Source: Amaurobius ferox
Lineage: Eukaryota; Arthropoda; Arachnida; Araneae; Amaurobiidae
Length of the DNA stretch: 64,000 nucleotides
Direction: 5' to 3'
NCBI GenBank assembly: GCA_951213105.1
Contig: OX578136.1
Coordinates: forward strand, 75,199,230 to 75,263,229
Shown here: piece by piece, positions 56,581-64,000 of the stretch
Numbering within the stretch: the stretch's first letter is position 1
Layout: every line of letters starts with the position of its first letter
Notes under the pieces: model-generated
Seen by the model: only the letters and a program-made list of their open reading frames with translations
Told to the model about the DNA's origin: nothing
Databases searched by the model: none
Position numbers and translations under genes: made by a program

Positions 56581-57531
56581 TATCGAGTAAGTCTCAAAGA
56601 TATCTTTGTACACAACTTGCAGTATCAAAGTAGAAAATCTGGTTACAGTTGCCTGTGAGTGAGAACATTGGTCATTTTAAATGCTGCATGATGCATCGTT
56701 CTCATGCGTGTTATATGATCCTTATAACATCATTGACGCTGACAGTTTGACCATTTGCTTAATTAAATTAATCAACTTTTTCTGTAAAAATACATCTTAA
56801 CAAGTCTTTAGTTTTTCTCATGGAAACACAAGGGATAAATACTTTTTCATCATTGCAAAACATCTTTTATTAATATAGTGAATTTCTGGTTATAACACTC
56901 TCCATTATACCACGGATTAGGATATAACAAGGGTGTAAGTATGTCCGGCCTTTCTTTTTTCATTGCACTACCTCCAATTATCCTTCCTAAGAAAGGAAGT
57001 TATGAACAAAATGGTGTCATATATGCAACTTAAAATGACAAATTTTAGGGCTTTTATAGTACCTTAATGACTGTAATGCATGTTAGTCTATTACTTGTAT
57101 GTATAATTATGCATATGCTATGTAGTGCAATCTTTCTACTAAAAAATTTAATTAAAATCTGTAGAATACTGACTCTTGCTTTCTCTAAACATCTTTATTT
57201 AGGAGACAACTAAATATAGAACATAAGAGCATATATTTAGAGTATAATAAAATAGACAACTATCTGTTATCACTTAAAGTTGAGCATTAAAATCCCACTC
57301 TTCGTTTATATTGTGTCTTCGGTATCAATGCGACAAACATTTGATGTTGCTAAAAACCTGCATTATAACTTAGACTCACTATAAAGTATTGAAGCAATGA
57401 GAACTGGGTTAGGAAATGACATTGGTGAGTGGTTAAAAACAAAAGTAACCACACCATATGAAAATGTTTTGATTCAGCACTAACTAATCAGTTGATGCTA
57501 TAAAAATGTTAATAAGTTTTCTATATTTTAG
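56581..57531. other. Distal intron 2
   Basis: No element end or exon other than the acceptor at 57520-57531 is recognised. Confidence 0.4.
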
Positions 57532-57641
57532 GGAACCTAATGAGAGTGTATTAGATTGTAAACGATGCACTGAATTGGAAGAAGCTTTTAAAAGCTGTAA
57601 GAAAGCTCTTCACGAACAATCAAAATGGTTTGAGACTTTTG
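57532..57641 (+). CDS. Exon 3 of the coiled-coil protein gene
   Basis: Acceptor 'ctatattttag' and donor ACTTTTG|gtgagt are consensus. The 110-nt exon completes AGG and reads REPNESVLDCKRCTELEEAF and then KSCKKALHEQSKWFETF, leaving one base. C-K-R-C is a C-x2-C pair; human CtIP has a similar C-D-R-C in its N-terminal coiled coil, which supports, but does not prove, the relation. Charged residues and spacing fit an alpha-helical coiled coil. Codon use is balanced, unlike chance AT-rich ORFs. Intron 2 is 20.5 kb. Confidence 0.62.
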
Positions 57642-58606
57642 GTGAGTTTTTCCTTAAATATAAAATGTTGTACTGAGTGATTACTATTCATTTTTGTGCA
57701 AATCTAAAATGTTTAAAATATTATATTTTAATTTACTGATTTACTATGGTACAAATTTGTTTTTTATTATAATGACAAATTGCAGAATAATACTTAATAT
57801 CTGTAAATCCTAAAATGTACTTTTAATAAGTTGTCTGGGTTTGGGTCAGCAAAGTTTATGCACTTACGTAACATTCAAATTATTACATAGTGTCTACTAG
57901 TCATGAAATTAATCTCACATATTCAGAAGAAATTTCATGGGTTCACGCCAGTATTTATCAATCTTTTTCACTCATCACCCAAAGTTTCAAAATACTTTTG
58001 CTTGATGACGTTACTGCTCAGTAGATATTCATTAATATGCATACTGCTACAAATTCAATAAGTGCTGAAAAAAGTAAGTCAAGTAATATTTTGTTGCTAT
58101 AATTTTTTATAATTTTATAGAAGTTTCACGATTTCTTTCTGCAATTTTCATTATGGAAATTATTTAAAAATCATGAAATTTTCCAAGGCAGTCATAAAAA
58201 TAATGAAAAATGAAGACATTTTATTTCTCAAATCTGGTAAACATTCTATATTATTTTGCAATTTGTATTTATTTCCTTCAAGAATGCATAGTATTTGATG
58301 GATTGTCTGCATATAATTTCTCTAAATCAATGTTTGTAGAAGATGTATGATACATTTACAAAATTTTCCAACCGATACCACTAAATTGCTACAAGTATGA
58401 AATGTACTTTTGCTTTGAGTGCTTATTATCTAGATCTTGCAGACAAAAGGACCACTAGATTCTTCTGAATTTAGATTTAAAGGCTGCTAAGATAAATCTT
58501 GACATTTCTTTATCAAAGTTTATATTTTAAGATAATTAAATACTAATTGCATGTAAGCATTCTTATAGTTATTTTTACATAAGAATTATTTTCTATGAGG
58601 CAGTAC
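57642..58606. other. Intron 3, proximal part
   Basis: AT-rich, no feature recognised up to the SINE target site at 58607. Confidence 0.4.
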
Positions 58607-58620
58607 ACATTGATCTAGGA

Positions 58621-58722
58621 CCCGTGCTGAAAACACCGGTTAGATCACCGAAGTCAGGCAGCATCGGGCGCGGTTAGTACTTGGGTGGGTGACCACCTGG
58701 GAACACCGCGTGTTGTTGGCTC
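58621..58722 (+). pseudogene. 5S rRNA-derived head of the SINE
   Basis: Begins about 15 nt into 5S rRNA. The 3' two thirds are well conserved: 'gcatcgggcgcggttagtac', then 'ttgggtgggtgaccacctgg', 'gaacaccgcgtgttgttggc' and a T-run like a pol III terminator. The internal control region (box A near 58651-58661, box C near 58685-58705) is largely preserved and could act as a type 1 pol III promoter. The 5' part (58621-58650) is diverged. It is not a ribosomal gene, since the 5' end is missing and SINE sequence follows. Confidence 0.93.
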
Positions 58723-58986
58723 TTTTCGGGCGCGGCAGCCCAGTGGTTTGCGCGCGATTCTCGCCGCTGCCAGAACTGCCGCCGTGTTCATGCGGAGTAC
58801 GATCACGTTAAACATGTGGATCCGTAAGTCCTTCCAAGAGGTTGGTGGTAGGGGAAGGAGGGTACGGTCCCTGTGGATGCCTCCCCCACTGGGTTCCAGT
58901 CTAAATTGGGTGGCACTTCCCGGCCGTCCAAACAGTTACCTTACACCTTTCTGGTAGGTCGGACGGTCTGGGTCTCAACAACAACA
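58621..58986 (+). mobile_element. Chimeric 5S rRNA / tRNA-type SINE with 14-bp TSD
   Basis: The 366-bp unit is flanked by acattgatctagga (58607-58620 and 58987-59000). Its first ~102 bp are a 5S rRNA segment (next entry), followed by TTTT and the same tRNA-like head ('gggcgcggcagcccagtgg'), body ('gttcatgcggagtacgatc') and tail ('accttacacctttctggtag', CAACAACAACA) as the SINE at 6879. The tRNA head keeps a box A-like GCAGCCCAGTGG but its box B region is shortened ('gattctcgccgc'). The TSD surrounds the whole chimera, so it inserted as one cDNA. 5S-headed SINEs (SINE3 class) are known in some vertebrates; I know of none with this spider-like body. Confidence 0.95.
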
Positions 58987-59059
58987 ACATTGATCTAGGA
59001 CATTGTAACACTACTAAGACAGTATCTAGATGTTGAAATATTTACACTTTCATCTTGTT

Positions 59060-61300
59060 TTCAAGTTCTTTTTGTTTTGAGGTAGTTTTAATTTTCTTCT
59101 TGGGCTGTAATACCATCTTTACTAATTATATGTCCTAAATACTCAGCTTTATTAAACAACTATTTGCATTTTACTCTTGCATAGTTTCATATTACACTTT
59201 CAGAGCTTTAAAGTACATTCTTTAAAATTTTGCTACGTTCGAGATTTTGAACATGTCATCCAGAGTTTGTGTTTACTCGTAATTGTAACATCAATCTGCA
59301 TGTTTTTAACTACATTGATACTATTTAAAAACTACAAGTCAAATATGACTTTAAAATTCACCCCATTGTTGTTTTTAATTTTTTTCTTGTTAGTTTTTAT
59401 GTCTGGCTATTTTATACCTATGTTTGAAAAGCACAATACTTATAATAAACTAGTAAAACGTCGAGTTTTGAATGGACCTGTGCATATAAAGTATGCAAGC
59501 TGTGAAATATTTCAAATTAAAATTTAACAAATAATTATGAAATTAGAAGTGTAAAATATTACTTTGTGTATTCTAATTTGTTTAATTTAATATTCAAAGC
59601 CAATTAAATCAAAGTAACATATTTAAATCACAAAAATGTATTTAATATACAGGAGCACATTTAAATCACAATACATGCAAGTGCACGTGTTTTGAGTAGC
59701 TATTTAAAAGTTGTTTATTTGTTTGTACGAAGCATAGTGAGCATATGCGGTTTAAAAATAGACGTTTTACTCTGTTACAATTCATTTTAGTTACTGAAAT
59801 TGTGATTCTGCACATCTGTGTGTAATTTTATGTATGCATACAAATTTTCATCTTCCTATTGTAGTTTTCAAGTAAAATTCAGGCAAATATTGATCTTGCT
59901 TCCTTAAGAAGGAGAATGGACTTTGCTTCACTTGTTCATTATAACTTTAACAGAAGTTGTAATAGTTCATAATTTAAAAAAAAAATTGCTCTATTATTCT
60001 CAGTATAAATGTATATGGCATACTTGTCGAGACATTAATTTTTTTTTTTGCCATTTTTAAATTAAAATTATAAATGTTAAAAAATACCAAAAAATGGCTC
60101 ACAAATTTGAACGTTTGATTCATACTTTCAGATGTATGAGTCAGTTTGACCTGCAATTTTACAAGCCAAGAGCAAGCTCTGGTCATCTGTAATATATCAC
60201 ACAATCCTGTCAATACATTATATTTATTCATTTTTTTCTGAAATACTTCACTTTTGAGTTGCTTAATGTGTATGGAAATCCTCTGAATTTAAATCTTTAA
60301 AAAAGTTTAGCTATTGTATAGAGTATTGAATTTTCTGCATCCAGTGGAATTTATCAGAATGCTGCTGAAGTATCTAGGACAGTAAAAGATATTTTTATTT
60401 TCTAGTTTATCAAAAACACTGTTTTTCAATTGGTAACTAATATTGTTCTTGTTTAACAACTTTGTTCAGTTCCCTAGGATCAAAAGAAATTCTGAATATT
60501 ATGTCAGATTTTTGCACAATTACAATTGGGTGAATCCATCTAGTTGGTTCTTAAATGTTTTCTGTAATTCTATTTTCGATCATAGGATTTATTTATTTAT
60601 TTTTTACTTTTCCCTGAATTGACAGTGTTATTTTTCTTGTAGAAACTACCATGGAAGTGATATTTTCTTTTAGAACTGTATGCTGAGTTTTCAAATTCCC
60701 TTAAATACATCTTGATATTTATGTGAACTTTTTCTTGTGCCAATCATCTTTATTAGTTGATTCACTCTATGTATCAAATGCAGTTTTTCTAATGCTTTGA
60801 AGGACTGGGCAAAATTTATCATGACTGATAAAAACATCTAAAATTTCTGGCTTTGGTTTCACATTCCTACGGGTTAACTTCCTACAAGTTAGTTTGACAT
60901 TTCTGATGTGCTTAATTCATTCATATGGTAATATATTTACCTCTGCTGTATTGTCAAGCTTAAAAGAAATCTGATGACCATTAACTTTTACAATTTTGCA
61001 CCACTCAATATCATGAACCATTCGAGTTTTATTACATTCCATTGATGATCAAACAGTGTCTTGTTTATTGCCTTCTACTGTAAAAGTTTCATCTACTAGT
61101 TTAACATTCAATCTTTTCTTCATTTTAAAAAAATTATTTAATTTTAGGCACTTTTTATAAGGTTACAAGTCTTCTCCCAAGCTGGACATTGATTCAATTT
61201 TTGCTTATTTCCAGGATGAGATTTCTTCAATAGCATTTAGCAAATTACTAGTTAGAAAGATTAATTGCTAGTAAAAGAACAACGCTGTAGCAAGGATTGC
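59060..61300 (-). pseudogene. Decayed Ty3/Gypsy retrotransposon gag-pol
   Basis: On the minus strand, conserved motifs occur in family order: a zinc-knuckle CPAWEKTC (about 61170-61190); a protease-like FKLDNTAEVNILP (about 60950-60990); a pre-RT PRKITLSIQ (about 60620); reverse transcriptase blocks WIHPIVIVQKS and DPRELNK (60.46-60.56 kb), VLDTSAAFWQIPLD (about 60.36 kb), FRGFPYTLS (about 60.27 kb), ITDD for the YxDD box (about 60.19 kb), and YLGHIISKDGI (59107-59145). Many stops and frameshifts, plus ~0.8 kb of extra sequence before the last motif. No LTRs, integrase or envelope were recognised. An old, dead copy in intron 3; the chimeric SINE sits just past its 3' end. Confidence 0.85.
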
Positions 61301-61796
61301 TAGTAGTCTTTCCTGGTTCATTTGCCTCAAAGCAGAAGCTTCAACCCATTTTAAATAATTAACTTGAAATAATTACTTCATAAGATATCATGATTTTTTA
61401 ATTAACACAAATTTAAAAAGAAATCTTAATATCTCAGTAGAGGCTTGTGCTACTTCCTTTACAAAGGTTCTATTTACTTTCTAACAAAATTGCATAGAAT
61501 CAGTCTCTGACCTTGATGGCAATGCAGATACTTTTTATTTTATGAAACTGTACAGTTTGGTGAGAATAAATTAATGAGCAGAAACTTTTCTTCAATGGAT
61601 TTTTCTAAATTTTATTGTTAAATGAAATATTGTGTGTGTGTGTGAGTGAGAGAGAGAGAGAGAATAAAACTTGATCTCAGATAAAACTTAACTATTCAAG
61701 GTTGGTTGTATACCAAGTAGAATACCACAAGAAAAGTATATATATATAGTGTAATATTTTTTAATAGTTTTATTTGATAATAGTTTTAATTTTTAG
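61301..61796. other. Distal intron 3 with a microsatellite
   Basis: (GT)n-(GA)n microsatellite at 61631-61664 and a short (TA)n at 61737-61748. No other feature is seen before the acceptor. Confidence 0.5.
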
Positions 61797-61842
61797 GTCA
61801 AAAGTTTTCAATATTTAATGGATCGGAACAAGAAAACCAAGA
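61797..61842 (+). CDS. Exon 4 of the coiled-coil protein gene
   Basis: Acceptor 'ttttaatttttag' and donor CCAAGA|gtatgt. The 46-nt exon takes the G from exon 3 and reads GQKFSIFNGSEQENQ plus two bases, so the frame stays open through all four exons (about 96 codons in total). Small size lowers confidence for this exon alone; the phase match raises it. The next exon was not identified in the remaining 2.1 kb, so the gene continues to the right. Confidence 0.5.
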
Positions 61843-62428
61843 GTATGTATTTATACTTTATTAGATAATGCAGATTATGTTTTAGTTAAAATATAATACT
61901 TTTACATTTCATGTTCTATGATTGAAGGTTCTTTAAGCTTTATCAATAAAGTTTGTCAACTAAGTTTGAACTTATAAAGACTTTGAACTTTTAAAAGCCA
62001 AGTCTGAATCACACTATTTCTCTTCAGAATAACTTTTATTACAAGAAAATGAGGCATTGTGCAATACATATGGCTGCGAGGACCACAGTTATCCAATCAG
62101 ATCCATAAAAGTCTCAAAAAGAGCTGAATTTTATCACACAAAAATATCGTAAAACAACTTTCAGTATCCACCAGCTACTATGGGTGTATCATTAATTTTA
62201 TTGGAGTTGTCTACTATGGCTTGAAGGTTTTCTTTTTACTTTTCTTATAATACATTATATATGTTAGAAAAAAATATTGAGATGGGGTTAAAATCCTGAC
62301 TCCTTAATTTCGATGAATTTACACATTTTAAGCATCCTTTATTACAAATCAGCCATCTGGGCATATTTCTCGAACAAATTTAGCAAACGAAATGTTGTTT
62401 GATACTGTTATTTCAATCAATAAACATG

Positions 62429-62485
62429 CCGGCCACACAGTAAGTTACCGTAAGCCTTAGGGTTGGTCGTGTGGTCTGGGCCTTC
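62429..62485 (+). mobile_element. 57-bp SINE tail insertion with 15-bp TSD
   Basis: Flanked by caatcaataaacatg (62414-62428 and 62486-62500). The insert begins 'ccggccacacagtaagttac' and ends 'gtgtggtctgggccttc'. A slightly different tail version from the copies at 12021 and 34743. Confidence 0.9.
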
Positions 62486-63704
62486 CAATCAATAAACATG
62501 AGAATTTATTTTGTAGAAAGGTCAAACTAGAAGGCCCTAAAATTTTTCAAAAAATATTACAGAAATATTGTAGAAATAAACGTTTTATTTGTAATGTCTA
62601 CTTCTGAATAGCAAATTGCATCATTTGCAGAACATTAACAAGAGCCAGTCTCAAAATGTGTTTTGAATCTAAAATTGGAAAAATCATAGATTAAGTATAT
62701 TCATTATTATCATTTTTATGATCATTATTATCATTCTTATTATAGCCATTCTTAAGATATATTAAATTAATTTAAAATGGTATGTATGTTAACAAATGTA
62801 TGTTACAAATCATTACAATTACATTATATGTTACAAATCAATGAATCCTTTGTAAGTAATTTTAATCAAAAATAAATGGACAGACACCATTATTGCTTGG
62901 GATTTTTTTACAATTTATTCTCAAGATATTAAAATTTTTATTTTTACACCACATTATTTTGAAGTATTCTGTCATAATTGATTTCTATGAAATTTTGATA
63001 GGCTTATTTTTTGGTGGCAACAAATAAGTTTATTAATTTTGAGCACCATTACAATAGTACCATTAGCTCCACTGAGGTATAGAGAAGCTCTAATATTTAG
63101 TTTTTGTTTTTCATAACATCAAAATTTGTTAATCTGTGGGGAATTTGTTAATATGTGTTAGATGTATCAGATTTTTGGTTGCTAACACAATATAATTTTT
63201 TTTCAAGGTACACTAGGTTTTTGCAGTAAAGAAGTCCAATGGATTTCTTATCTTTTACTATTCGTGAAACAGGAATGTATTTATCACACACAGTAGTGAG
63301 TTGAGAACTTTTAGAAAAGCAATTTTAATCAAATGTTTTTATTCAAAGGTGATTTTTGTTTGAATAGAAGGGCAATTTTTAGCACTTAAGCCAATAACTT
63401 AGTCACTCATGCTTCTAGTTTTGGTTCTATTATTTTAATTTGAGCAATCTTTGTCTATTATTACATTATTAGCCCTTCTCCTGTTCACTTTAATGCATAG
63501 TAGGTGGGCATTGGCATTTAGAGAACAATGTAATTAATGCAGTCAACAGGCATTTTGTGAGCAATGTTTTGAAAATTTAGAAATTTCTAATCAACTGTTT
63601 TTATCAAACTAGCAGCTGGTTGCAGGTACTATAGCTAGTTTACTGTTTATTTGTAAAAGTCCCATTTACATTTAAATTTAAAGTAGGGTAAAGGAAATGT
63701 GTGA

Positions 63705-63788
63705 AAAATCTATACATAAAATGATTTTGTTTTGCACTGGCACAACAAAATCTATACATAAAATGATTTTGTTTTGCTCTGGCACAAC
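63705..63788. repeat. 42-bp tandem duplication
   Basis: Units 63705-63746 and 63747-63788 differ at one base ('tgcactgg'/'tgctctgg'). The length is a multiple of three, so ORFs on both strands show a 14-residue repeat, but nothing suggests translation. Confidence 0.95.
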
Positions 63789-64000
63789 AATACTTACTTC
63801 CAGAGCAGTAGAATTTGGACTCATATGCCATACACGAATACTTTTGAAATTTTACAGATACTTTTTCAATTTTTTACCAATATTTTGTTTAGGTGAAAAA
63901 GTAAAAAAATGTTATTCTTATATATATATATATATATACTCTATTTTCTATCTCTTTTTTAAATAAAATATAAAAAAGGGAGAAAAATAATGAGCTAGAA

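Larger units (their letters stand above)
61843..64000. other. Start of intron 4
   Basis: Contains a SINE tail (62429), a 'tcattattatcattttta'-type microsatellite (62699-62750), a 42-bp tandem duplication (63705-63788) and (TA)n at 63920-63938. No exon with an acceptor of suitable phase was supported. Confidence 0.4.

Noticed and set aside
58651..58722. Functional 5S rRNA gene
   Set aside because: The first ~15 nt are missing, the 5' half is diverged, and the segment lies within a TSD-flanked SINE.
59177..59527. 116-codon plus-strand ORF with two hydrophobic stretches, possible membrane protein
   Set aside because: AT-rich intron sequence easily gives F/L/I-rich frames. Its start overlaps the Gypsy motif YLGHIISKDGI read on the other strand, and no splice or family signal supports it.
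1..64000. CRISPR array, prokaryotic operon or phage region
   Set aside because: No regularly spaced short repeats with unique spacers, no ribosome-binding sites and no long contiguous genes. Splice sites and eukaryotic transposons dominate.

Overview
This is AT-rich eukaryotic DNA (clearly more A+T than G+C, with long homopolymers, microsatellites and multi-kilobase introns), most likely from an arthropod. A chelicerate such as a spider fits the repeat types and coding style, but no marker in the window proves it. There is no operon structure, no CRISPR array and no complete long open reading frame of a host protein.

Host gene. Four short exons on the + strand (16219-16300, 36971-37022, 57532-57641, 61797-61842) have consensus splice sites and matching codon phases (1, 2, 1, 2). 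Together they encode the first ~96 residues of a charged, helical, probably coiled-coil protein with a C-x2-C motif. Its start resembles the N-terminus of the DNA-end-resection factor CtIP/RBBP8, but only weakly. The gene continues past the right edge. Almost everything else between 16.3 and 61.8 kb is intron filled with mobile elements.

Layout. 0-3.2 kb: two head-to-head copies of a Helentron-like non-autonomous element (family A). 4-8 kb: a foldback repeat hit by a 606-bp hAT element with TSD, a 1.6-kb LINE with TSD, a full-length tRNA-type SINE and two SINE tails. 8-10 kb: small repeats and Tigger-like ends. 10.2-13.5 kb: a frameshifted hAT transposase gene interrupted by a 44-bp SINE tail. 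14.1-14.9 kb: a transposon-type ORF and a 165-bp tandem duplication. 16.2 kb: exon 1. 18.6-26.4 kb: SINE, palindromic element, repeat arrays and a deleted mariner. 30.3-34.5 kb: hAT-type ends with hairpins and a decayed element of ~2.5 kb. 37.0 kb: exon 2. 37.2-41.7 kb: a Tigger/pogo element containing a Pearl-like element (family B). 44.8 kb: Tc1 fragment. 46.3-56.1 kb: a second family-B element split by an 8.59-kb hAT-like insertion that itself carries a tandem dimer of family A. 57.5 kb: exon 3. 58.6-61.3 kb: a decayed Ty3/Gypsy pol on the minus strand, with a chimeric 5S rRNA/tRNA SINE at its 3' end. 61.8 kb: exon 4.

The most interesting items are: the SINE whose head is a 5S rRNA segment fused to a tRNA-like SINE body, flanked as one unit by a 14-bp target-site duplication; several insertions of only the last ~44-60 bp of that SINE family with perfect 12-15-bp target duplications; the 8.6-kb hAT-like element dated by nesting; and the split coiled-coil gene.
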